Positions 57,040 through 64,000 of a DNA stretch of 64,000 bases are shown here, piece after piece. A program made the position numbers and the translations under genes. Source of the stretch: Oceanimonas baumannii (GTDB taxonomy: Bacteria; Pseudomonadota; Gammaproteobacteria; Enterobacterales; Aeromonadaceae); the NCBI RefSeq assembly GCF_002245495.1, contig NZ_NQJF01000009.1:1-64000 (forward strand). The letters are read 5' to 3'. Under the pieces are notes generated by a model. That model ran no database searches, was not told the DNA's origin, and worked only from the letters and a program-made list of their open reading frames with translations. How positions within the stretch are numbered: the first letter of the stretch is position 1; each line of letters begins with the position of its first letter.

Positions 57040-57774
57040 TCACAAAAAAAAGCGCGCATAGATAGGGTTGTGATCCGACACTCCGGGCATATTGATGGCT
57101 TCCGCCGAGCGCAGGAACAGATCCCGGTAAAAAATGAAATCCAGCGGCTGGCGCAGGTAACTTTTCACATGATGGGCGTTTTCCATCACCGCCTGACGCA
57201 GGCCGGTGGCCCGGCAGAACTGACGCAGATACAAACGGCGCTGACGGCTCCAGACGTTAAAATCACCGGCCACGATTAAGGGGCCGCTGTGACGCAGCAG
57301 TTCGGTGCGCAACAGCTCCATTTCGTTCAGAAACAGGCCGGCATGGACAAAATTAATGGCATGCATATTCACCACCAGCAGGGACCCGTAACCGGGCAGC
57401 GGGTGACGAGTCAGCATCAGGCTTTTGTGGGTGGCAAAGCGCAGTTCCCGGCTCTGGCTGAGCAACGGCTGCACATCATCAAAGGCACAGCGTCCGGCGG
57501 TGAGCACACCAAACAATTGCGTGCGGGTCTGCATATTGGGGGACACCGCCCAGGACCAGCCGTCCAGCCAGCTGTCTCCCACGGGAGCCAGCCGGGCTTC
57601 CTGTAGCAGCAGCAGGCTGGTCGCATAACGCTCAGTCAGCGCGGCAAGGCTGTGCTGAAAGCGCACATCCTGAGTCAGTTTCTGGGCGTTCCAGCACAGC
57701 ACGCCCAAGGTGTCACCGTCCAATGAGCGGTGCTGGTGCAACAGCTGGCTGGGAGTGACACGAGGCCTCAACAT
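57040..57774 (-). CDS. Endonuclease/exonuclease/phosphatase-family protein
   Basis: The 244-residue protein has EEP-fold motifs: VLCWNAQKL at the N terminus, LLLLQEARL with metal-binding Glu, VVNMHAINF, IVAGDFNVWS with catalytic Asp and Asn, and the C-terminal VSDHNPIYAR with His. It could act on nucleic acids or phosphoesters. It is divergent from the AMP-phosphorylase operon (111-base gap) and convergent with yjfC. ATG 57774 has CAGGAG upstream. Confidence 0.82.
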   Translation of the reverse strand: MLRPRVTPSQLLHQHRSLDGDTLGVLCWNAQKLTQDVRFQHSLAALTERYATSLLLLQEARLAPVGDSWLDGWSWAVSPNMQTRTQLFGVLTAGRCAFDDVQPLLSQSRELRFATHKSLMLTRHPLPGYGSLLVVNMHAINFVHAGLFLNEMELLRTELLRHSGPLIVAGDFNVWSRQRRLYLRQFCRATGLRQAVMENAHHVKSYLRQPLDFIFYRDLFLRSAEAINMPGVSDHNPIYARFFL

Positions 57775-57885
57775 ACTATTTTTCACTCCTGCAACAGGGC
57801 ACGTTGGCAAAGTGTAGGCCAGCACCGGCAAGAACCCGAGCTGGCAGCTAGGCTTTAAACACCATTGTATTGCCGGATAACCCCT

Positions 57886-59394
57886 GTGTCTGCCGCTCTT
57901 CCCTTACTTGCCATCCCCATGGGTATCGACACTCACCAAGAGCCGGTGGTGTTTCTGCGTGCCGACAGTGAAGTCTGCCGCGCCGAGGGCTTTATTGCCA
58001 ACACCCGGATTCTGGTCTGTGTCAACAGTCGCAGCCTGATCGCCACCCTGAATGTGGTAACCAATGAGGTATTACCGGCCCGGCATATCGGGTTTTCCCG
58101 CATTGCCTGGGAACGCTTGGCGCTGAGCGGCAACGAGAAGGTCACCGTACGCCATGCGCCTGTGCTGCATTCCATGAGTGCGGTACGCAAAAAGATGTAT
58201 GGCCACACGCTGTCGGAAAAGGAAATGGACGACATCATTACCGACATCAGCCAGCATCGCTACTCCGACATGCAAATTGCCGCCTTTCTGACCGCCGGTG
58301 TCGAGCGGCTCAATACCGATGAAATTATCGCCCTCACCCGCGCCATGGTAGACAGCGGTAAACGCCTGACCTGGCCGAAACGACTGCAACTGGTCGACAA
58401 ACACTGCATTGGCGGCCTGCCCGGCAACCGCACCACCCCCATAGTCGTGGCCATTGCCAGCGCCGCAGGCCTTATTATGGCCAAGACCTCGTCCCGGGCC
58501 ATCACCTCCCCCGCCGGTACCGCCGACACCATGGAGGTACTGACCCGTGTGCATCTGGATCTGGCCGAAATCCAGGCCACAGTGAGAAAAGCCAACGCCT
58601 GCCTGGCCTGGGGTGGTGCCGTTAACCTGAGCCCGGCCGATGACATGCTGATTCGCATTGAACGAGCACTGGATATCGACGGTACCGGCCAGATGGTCGC
58701 TTCCGTGCTGTCAAAGAAAATTGCCGCCGGCTCGACTCATGCCCTGATCGATATACCGGTGGGCCCTACCGCCAAGGTGCGCAGTCAGCCCGACGCTGAA
58801 GCCATGAGCCAGTTGTTTGAAGCCGTAGGCCGGGCACTGAAACTGAAAGTGCGTTGCCTGATCACAGAGGGCTCTGAAGCCATCGGCTATGGTATTGGTC
58901 CGGCGCAGGAAGCAATAGACGTGCTGGCGGTACTACAGAATCAGCCCGCTGCTCCCGCCGATCTGCGTGAGCGGGCGCTGTTACTGACCAGCAACCTGCT
59001 CAATATGGCGGGCAGGGGCAGCCTCGGAGCAGCCGAAGTGCAGGCCCGGGAGCTGCTGGAGTCAGGCAAAGCCTGGGCGCAGTTCCAACGTATTTGCGAA
59101 GCGCAGGGCGGCATAAAACCCATTCCCGAAGCTGCCTGTTCATTACAACTGGGCGCCCGCCACAGCGGTACCCTGCTGGCCATGGACAACCGTCGCCTGG
59201 CCCGGCTGGCCAAACTCGCCGGCGCTCCCAACACCCCCGCCGCCGGCCTGCGGCTGCACGCCAAGCTGGGGCAGGCCCTGGCCATGGGCCAGCCGCTGTT
59301 TACCCTCTACGCCGACAGCCAGGGCGAGCTGGACTACGCCGCCGACTATTATGAGCACAATCATGATCTGTTCATGATTGGAGAATCGCCATGA
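57886..59394 (+). CDS. AMP/thymidine phosphorylase family enzyme, archaeal AMP-phosphorylase type
   Basis: The product is about 502 residues, longer than DeoA, with an extra N-terminal domain (GIDTHQEPVVFLRADS...) as in archaeal AMP phosphorylase. The core carries DKHCIGGLPGNRTT (around residues 170-185) for phosphate and KTSSRAITSPAGTADTMEVL nearby, both diagnostic of the AMP-phosphorylase branch. It would phosphorolyse a nucleoside 5'-monophosphate to base plus ribose 1,5-bisphosphate. GTG 57886 is my best start but has no good ribosome site; TTG 57865 and ATG 57919 are alternatives. Overlaps the PRPP synthetase gene by 4 bases. Confidence 0.86.
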   Translation: MSAALPLLAIPMGIDTHQEPVVFLRADSEVCRAEGFIANTRILVCVNSRSLIATLNVVTNEVLPARHIGFSRIAWERLALSGNEKVTVRHAPVLHSMSAVRKKMYGHTLSEKEMDDIITDISQHRYSDMQIAAFLTAGVERLNTDEIIALTRAMVDSGKRLTWPKRLQLVDKHCIGGLPGNRTTPIVVAIASAAGLIMAKTSSRAITSPAGTADTMEVLTRVHLDLAEIQATVRKANACLAWGGAVNLSPADDMLIRIERALDIDGTGQMVASVLSKKIAAGSTHALIDIPVGPTAKVRSQPDAEAMSQLFEAVGRALKLKVRCLITEGSEAIGYGIGPAQEAIDVLAVLQNQPAAPADLRERALLLTSNLLNMAGRGSLGAAEVQARELLESGKAWAQFQRICEAQGGIKPIPEAACSLQLGARHSGTLLAMDNRRLARLAKLAGAPNTPAAGLRLHAKLGQALAMGQPLFTLYADSQGELDYAADYYEHNHDLFMIGESP

Positions 59395-60332
59395 CGCCAC
59401 TGTTATTTTCCCTGCCGAAAGACCATGCGCTATTCACCCCGCTGTGCAAAGGCCTGCCCGCCATCGAAGGCGGGCTGGAGTTCCGCCGCTTTCCCGATGG
59501 CGAAAGTTATCTGCGGGTATGTTCGGACATTGAACCGGGGCAACCGGTGATAATACTGGCGGACCTGTCCCGCCCGGATGCGCGCTTTCTGCCCCTGTAT
59601 TTTTTATGCGATACCCTGAAAGAACTGGGTGCCGGCCAGGTGGGGCTGCTCGCCCCTTATCTGTGCTACATGCGCCAGGACACCCGTTTTCACCCCGGTG
59701 AAGCAGTCACCTCACGCAGCTTTGCGCACCTGCTCTCGCACCGGTTCGACTGGCTGCTGACGGTGGATCCGCACCTGCACCGTTACCATGCCCTCAGCGA
59801 TATCTACACCATTCCCGCTACCACCGTACACGCCACGCCCCTGCTGGTCGACTGGTTGCGAGCTCGCAGTGAGCCTCTGCTGCTGGTAGGGCCGGACGCC
59901 GAAAGCGAGCAATGGGTATCAGCCCTTGCCCAGGCCAGCGGTCATCCGTTTGTGGTGGGCAGCAAACAGCGCCGGGGAGACAGGGACGTGCACATTCGCT
60001 TGCCGGATTTGTCCGGTTACCACCGGCACATTGCCATTATGGTGGACGATGTTATCTCCAGTGGCCAGACCCTGCTGCGGTGCGCCCGTGCCCTGACCGA
60101 TGCCGGCATTGAGCGCATCGAAGCTGCAGCCATTCATGGGCTGTTTGCCGATCGCATCGAAGACCAGCTGCAGAACGCCGGGGTGCAAAGACTGATCACC
60201 ACCAACTCGGTGTCCCACCCCTCCAATGGCCTGGATCTCACCCCCCTGCTGCTGGAACCGTTGCGGCAGTTGGCCCGGCTGGCGGATAACCGGCCCCCTA
60301 CCCCAGACAACCAGGCAGGAGCAGACATATGA
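59391..60332 (+). CDS. Ribose-phosphate pyrophosphokinase, archaeal-like
   Basis: A 313-residue PRPP synthetase-family protein. It has FPDGESYLRV, the RQDTRFHPGEAVTSR ATP loop (95-109), DPHLHRYHAL (126-135), GPDAESEQW (168-175) and the PRPP loop IMVDDVISSGQT (216-227). These loops look more like archaeal enzymes than the bacterial housekeeping Prs. In context it may use or make PRPP together with the phosphorylase product. It overlaps both neighbours by 4 bases (ATGA). Confidence 0.85.
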   Translation: MTPLLFSLPKDHALFTPLCKGLPAIEGGLEFRRFPDGESYLRVCSDIEPGQPVIILADLSRPDARFLPLYFLCDTLKELGAGQVGLLAPYLCYMRQDTRFHPGEAVTSRSFAHLLSHRFDWLLTVDPHLHRYHALSDIYTIPATTVHATPLLVDWLRARSEPLLLVGPDAESEQWVSALAQASGHPFVVGSKQRRGDRDVHIRLPDLSGYHRHIAIMVDDVISSGQTLLRCARALTDAGIERIEAAAIHGLFADRIEDQLQNAGVQRLITTNSVSHPSNGLDLTPLLLEPLRQLARLADNRPPTPDNQAGADI

Positions 60333-61684
60333 AAATTACCTTTCTCGGTGCCACCCAGACGGTAACCGGTTCCAAGTATCTGGTGCGCAGCGACGACAAA
60401 CAGATACTGGTAGACTGCGGTTTGTACCAAGGTTACAAATGGCTGCGCCGGCGCAACTGGCAACCGCTGCCACTGGATGTCGGCAAGCTCGACGCCATTG
60501 TCCTGACTCACGCCCACCTGGATCATTCCGGCTATATTCCGGTGCTCTACAAACAGGGTTACCGGGGCCCGGTGTATTGCCACCCGGCTACCCGGGATCT
60601 GTGCGACATCCTGTTGGGCGACAGCGGCCACCTGCAGGAAGAAGATGCCGGCTACCTGGCCCGGCACCAGCTGAGCAAGCATGAAAAACCCGACCCCCTG
60701 TATGATCGCAAAACCGCCGAGTACAGCATGAAACTGTTCCGGACACTGGACTTTGACCAGCCCCAGCAGGTGGGAGACATGCGCTTCTGGCTGCAGCCAG
60801 CAGGGCATATTCTCGGCGCCGGCAGCCTGATCCTGGAATGCGACGGAAAAAAAGTAGGCTTTTCCGGTGACGTGGGCCGCCCCGACGATGTGTTTATGCG
60901 CCCGCCCCGGCCCCTGCCGGCACTGGACCTGCTGCTGCTGGAGTCCACCTACGGCGATCGACGCCATGAGCCTGGAGACCCGCTCGAGCAGCTGGCTACA
61001 CTAGTCAACGACACCGTGGCCGCCGGCGGCGTCATGCTGATCCCGAGCTTTGCAGTAGGCCGGGCCCAGACCCTGCAACACCTGTTGGTGCGACTGATGG
61101 ATGAAGGCCGTATTCCCAGGCTCAAGGTGTTTCTCGACAGTCCCATGGCCATTGAGGTGGGAGAAATCTACCAACGTTTCGTGGATCAGCACCGGCTGAG
61201 CCAGGCCGACTGCCACCGCCTGGGCCAGGTCATCACCCCGGTGCGCAGCGTGGAAGACTCCAAAGCCCTGGCCGACGAGGTCTATCCCCATATCATTATC
61301 GCCGGCAGCGGCATGGTCACCGGCGGGCGTATTCTGCATCACATGAAACGACTGCTGGGGGATCACCGTACCACTCTGCTGCTCACCGGTTACCAGGCCG
61401 GCGGAACCCGCGGAGCCAAGCTGTCACAGGGCTGCGACAAGGTGCGTATTCATGGCGACTGGTTCGACAACCGGGCACGAATAGAGCGGCTGCACGGCCT
61501 GTCGGGACACGCGGACTATGTGGAACTGGGGCAATGGCTGGCAGCCTCTGAACTGGCCGAAGACACCGCCATCGAACTGGTGCATGGCGAACCTGAAGCA
61601 CTGGAAGCAATGCGCGACTACCTGCGCCAGACTACCCGGTTTGAGGTCAATATCGGAGAGTACGAGCGCATCCTGACGCTCTGA
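60329..61684 (+). CDS. Beta-CASP metallo-beta-lactamase RNase
   Basis: A 451-residue MBL-fold nuclease with HAHLDH (61-66) in LTHAHLDHSGYIPVL, the beta-CASP insertion (FLDSPMA, SFAVGRAQTL) and the final GLSGHADYVEL metal motif. Relatives are the CPSF-type RNA endo/exonucleases of archaea, eukaryotes and many bacteria. It would yield nucleotides or cut specific RNAs. Third gene of a tightly overlapping operon that ends at a terminator. Confidence 0.9.
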   Translation: MKITFLGATQTVTGSKYLVRSDDKQILVDCGLYQGYKWLRRRNWQPLPLDVGKLDAIVLTHAHLDHSGYIPVLYKQGYRGPVYCHPATRDLCDILLGDSGHLQEEDAGYLARHQLSKHEKPDPLYDRKTAEYSMKLFRTLDFDQPQQVGDMRFWLQPAGHILGAGSLILECDGKKVGFSGDVGRPDDVFMRPPRPLPALDLLLLESTYGDRRHEPGDPLEQLATLVNDTVAAGGVMLIPSFAVGRAQTLQHLLVRLMDEGRIPRLKVFLDSPMAIEVGEIYQRFVDQHRLSQADCHRLGQVITPVRSVEDSKALADEVYPHIIIAGSGMVTGGRILHHMKRLLGDHRTTLLLTGYQAGGTRGAKLSQGCDKVRIHGDWFDNRARIERLHGLSGHADYVELGQWLAASELAEDTAIELVHGEPEALEAMRDYLRQTTRFEVNIGEYERILTL

Positions 61685-61689
61685 AAAAA

Positions 61690-61717
61690 GGCCGGTACGG
61701 CGGCGGCTGCACCGGCC
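61690..61717. terminator. Terminator between beta-CASP gene and cyoE
   Basis: GGCCGGT (61690-61696) pairs with ACCGGCC (61711-61717). On the minus strand it is followed by six T, so it mainly ends the cyo transcript; it also lies right after the plus-strand operon. Confidence 0.8.
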
Positions 61718-61741
61718 AAATGGGAGAAACAGTAAGACGAT

Positions 61742-62629
61742 TTACAAATTTATCACCAGCAAGACTTCAGGCCCGGTACGAAAGTCCAGTGCCATGGTCA
61801 CGCTGATGGCGGTGATGGTAACAATGGAAAGCACAAACACGCGGCGGGCCCAGCCCAATTCCTCGGCACCCCGGCGATAGCCGTTAAAGGCCATCACCAG
61901 CCACCACAGGCTGGTGGCACAGGCCACGGTCATAAAAGTGAGGCCGGTGTAGCCGCTGAGCGGCAACAAGGCGGTCACCAGGCAAAACAGCGCAATATAA
62001 AGCACGATCTGGCGCCGGGCCTTGGCCACCCCTTGCGCCACCGGCAACACCGGAATGTTAGCCGCCGCATAATCCTCATAGCGGAAAATGGCGATGGCGT
62101 AGGAATGGGGCATCTGCCACAAGCTGAACATCAGCAGCAAAATGGCGGCACCGGCATCAAACTGGCCGGTCACCGCGCAATAGCCCACCACCGGCGGCAC
62201 CGCCCCGGACAGGCTGCCCACCAGGGTGCCGTAGACCGAAGCGCGCTTCAGCCACAGGCTGTAGAAGCCCACGTATACCGCATAGCCAAAGGCGGCAAAG
62301 CCGGCAGCCACGGCATTGGTGAACCAGGCCAGCAAACCGAAACCCAGCACGCCCAGCACCAGCCCGTAAACCAGCGCCGTGCGTACCGGCAGCTCGCCGG
62401 TCACCGTCACCCGGTTTTGGGTGCGGCGCATACGCGCGTCAATATCACGGTCGATGCAGTTGTTGACGGCACAGCCGGATGCTACCACCAGCGACAGTCC
62501 TATCAGGGTGGCCCACATCAGCGACCAGTCGACGTCGCCGCGGGCGGCCATGAAAAAGCCGCCGGCCACCGAGATCAGGTTGCCCATGATGATGCCCGGC
62601 TTGGTGACCTTGAGGTAAGGCCGAATCAT
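61742..62629 (-). CDS. cyoE: Protoheme IX farnesyltransferase (haem O synthase), cyo copy
   Basis: A 295-residue nine-helix UbiA-family enzyme with [18 protein letters not shown]. Last gene of the cyo operon, supplying haem O for the bo3 oxidase. Distinct from ctaB at 23.5 kb. Confidence 0.95.
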   Translation of the reverse strand: MIRPYLKVTKPGIIMGNLISVAGGFFMAARGDVDWSLMWATLIGLSLVVASGCAVNNCIDRDIDARMRRTQNRVTVTGELPVRTALVYGLVLGVLGFGLLAWFTNAVAAGFAAFGYAVYVGFYSLWLKRASVYGTLVGSLSGAVPPVVGYCAVTGQFDAGAAILLLMFSLWQMPHSYAIAIFRYEDYAAANIPVLPVAQGVAKARRQIVLYIALFCLVTALLPLSGYTGLTFMTVACATSLWWLVMAFNGYRRGAEELGWARRVFVLSIVTITAISVTMALDFRTGPEVLLVINL

Positions 62630-62718
62630 AAAATGCCCCTTGGGATGAACCCGTTAACCTGTGTTGTGTGCGTAATCAGCTCATTCCCGGCCCGCCGAGG
62701 CGGGCCGGGAATGAGGCA

Positions 62719-63036
62719 TCAGTACATCATCATTTCGTTGGCACTGATGATGATCCACACCGACAGCCCTACCACCATCACGATGATGAGGGCGGAGAAC
62801 AAAAAGGCCACGGTGTTTTCCCGACTGCTGGGCTTAAAGCTCAGGTGCAGGAAGTACTTCAGGTGCACCACGATTTGCACAATAGCCAGCAACACGACTG
62901 TGGCCAGGGTTGCCCCCAGGCTCAGCTGGCCGGTCATCACCGCCCAGAACGGAATGGCGGTCAGGATCACCGACAACACAAAGCCGGTCAGGTAGGATTT
63001 CACACTGCCGTGATCCACGGCGTCATGATTACTCAT
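62719..63036 (-). CDS. cyoD: Cytochrome bo3 quinol oxidase subunit IV
   Basis: A 105-residue three-helix subunit ([34 protein letters not shown]). ATG 63036 overlaps the cyoC stop by 4 bases; longer frames run antisense to nothing useful and overlap cyoC deeply. Confidence 0.94.
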   Translation of the reverse strand: MSNHDAVDHGSVKSYLTGFVLSVILTAIPFWAVMTGQLSLGATLATVVLLAIVQIVVHLKYFLHLSFKPSSRENTVAFLFSALIIVMVVGLSVWIIISANEMMMY

Positions 63037-63653
63037 GCCATTCCCCCCATCAGATACACCACGGTAAACACACAGATCCACACCACGTCGAGGAAGTGCC
63101 AGAACATGCTCAGGCAACCCAGACGGGTCAGGGTACGAGGGCCGGTGCCCCGCTTCATCAGCTCCACCATCAGCACCAGCATCCACACCAGGCCGGCGGT
63201 CACGTGCAGACCGTGCATGCCCACCAGGGTGAAGAATGCGGTGAGGAAAGCGCTGCGTTGCGGGCCGGCACCTTCGGCAATCAGGTGATGGAACTCATAC
63301 AGTTCCATTCCAATAAAGCTGGCACCCAGCGCAAAAGTCACCAGCAGCCACAGCAGGGTCAGGCCCCGCTGGTGGTTGTGGCCGGCCAGCATGGCAAAGC
63401 CGTAGGTGATGCTGGAGACCAGCAGCACCGCGGTCTCAACCGCCACGAACTTGAGATCGAACAGTTCACGGCCGCCCGGACCACCGGCGGTGTTCATGTA
63501 CAGCACCGCATAGGTGGCGAACACCGAGGCGAACAGCAGGCAGTCAGTCATCAGGTAGAGCCAGAAACCGAACAGGGTATTGCCCCCGGTGTCGTGGTGC
63601 TCTTCTTCGTGGTGCAGCTGCACCTGTTTGAGATCGACGGATACGGCTTCCAT
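63033..63653 (-). CDS. cyoC: Cytochrome bo3 quinol oxidase subunit III
   Basis: A 206-residue five-helix subunit ([36 protein letters not shown]; each shorter than one helix plus loop). One-base overlap with cyoB. Confidence 0.95.
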   Translation of the reverse strand: MEAVSVDLKQVQLHHEEEHHDTGGNTLFGFWLYLMTDCLLFASVFATYAVLYMNTAGGPGGRELFDLKFVAVETAVLLVSSITYGFAMLAGHNHQRGLTLLWLLVTFALGASFIGMELYEFHHLIAEGAGPQRSAFLTAFFTLVGMHGLHVTAGLVWMLVLMVELMKRGTGPRTLTRLGCLSMFWHFLDVVWICVFTVVYLMGGMA

Positions 63654-64000
63654 CAGGCCTCCTTCATCACGTTACGCTGGTGTGCCTGCTCGATGCGCTC
63701 AACCTCGTCGGGCTGCACGTAATAGTCGGTGTCGGTGTCATAAGCCCGACACAGAAAGATCACAAAGCTGGCCACCAGACCAGCAATCACCATCCACCAG
63801 ATATGCCAGATGGCACCAAAACCGGCGGCGGTGGCGGCGGCGGCAATCAGCACGCCACAGGCGGTATTCTTAGGCATGTGAATGGGCTGGTAGTCGCCCT
63901 GCACCTTGTGGGCGGTACCCTTTTCCTTCATGTCGGTAAAGGCGTCGATGTCACTGACGTGAGGCAGTTTGGCGAAATTGTAGAACTGGGGCGGTGAGCT
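63653..64000 (-). CDS. cyoB: Cytochrome bo3 quinol oxidase subunit I, C-terminal part
   Basis: The frame stays open to the window edge and reads [19 protein letters not shown] before an internal Met, matching the CyoB C terminus (TSSPPPFYNFA type). The tail has two membrane helices and [15 protein letters not shown]. About 115 residues are inside the window; the rest, and cyoA, lie beyond 64000. Confidence 0.93.
   Translation of the reverse strand, partial: SSPPQFYNFAKLPHVSDIDAFTDMKEKGTAHKVQGDYQPIHMPKNTACGVLIAAAATAAGFGAIWHIWWMVIAGLVASFVIFLCRAYDTDTDYYVQPDEVERIEQAHQRNVMKEA

Noticed and set aside
1-64000. tRNA genes, insertion sequences, prophage, CRISPR arrays
   Set aside because: No cloverleaf, transposase, integrase, phage structural gene or spaced repeat array was seen by eye; a dedicated scan was not possible here.

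Overview
The window reads as a chromosomal segment of a gammaproteobacterium. The gene order trmA / btuB-murI-16S rRNA, rpmE / priA, ftsN-hslV-hslU-rraA-zapB, cysE-trmL and glpG-glpE is familiar from Enterobacterales, Vibrionales and Aeromonadales. A caa3-type cytochrome c oxidase locus, BCCT transporter and sorAB pair suggest an aerobic, possibly marine member near the Aeromonadales (Oceanimonas/Oceanisphaera-like). That placement is inference from gene order and protein similarity recalled by eye, not from a tree.

Layout. 1-4.0 kb: 5' end of an rRNA operon on the minus strand with its leader and tandem P1/P2 promoters, a membrane-anchored RRM protein, murI, and btuB under a cobalamin riboswitch. 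4.1-10.2 kb: sorAB sulfite dehydrogenase, a cobalamin adenosyltransferase-like gene, trmA, malic enzyme, a nuclease and rpmE. 10.3-23 kb: priA, a LON-domain protein, argS, ftsN, hslVU behind a sigma32-type promoter, rraA, zapB, cysE, fieF, trmL and a MATE transporter. 22.9-31 kb: a complete cytochrome c oxidase locus (coxB with fused cytochrome c, coxA, ctaG, coxC, SURF1, a thioredoxin-like protein, ctaA, ctaB, SCO1). 31.1-35 kb: lexA with two SOS boxes, ubiA-ubiC, a FliL-like exported protein, glpG-glpE. 35-40 kb: livKHMGF branched-chain amino acid transporter and rof.

40.2-47.2 kb holds accessory-looking modules. One is a divergent pair with a Zur-like operator: a COG0523 zinc GTPase on one side, and DUF1826, a 34-residue ORF and a GNAT-like protein on the other. 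After greB comes a sigma54-dependent two-component system next to an exported DUF4168 protein that has a -24/-12-like promoter. 47.3-52.8 kb: tex, rsuA, a GNAT enzyme and a BCCT transporter. 52.9-57 kb: a six-gene yjfIJKLMC-type cluster (DUF2170, PspA-like, DUF2491, DUF350, DUF1190, ATP-grasp), again behind a -24/-12-like element.

57-61.7 kb: an EEP-family nuclease diverges from a tightly overlapping three-gene operon encoding an AMP-phosphorylase-type enzyme, an archaeal-looking PRPP synthetase and a beta-CASP metallo-RNase. This is the best candidate here for a little-described system, plausibly RNA or nucleotide turnover linked to PRPP. 61.7-64 kb: the end of a cyo bo3 quinol oxidase operon (cyoB partial, cyoC, cyoD, cyoE), so the organism carries two haem-copper oxidases and two haem O synthases. 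I saw no tRNA gene, insertion sequence, prophage or CRISPR array.
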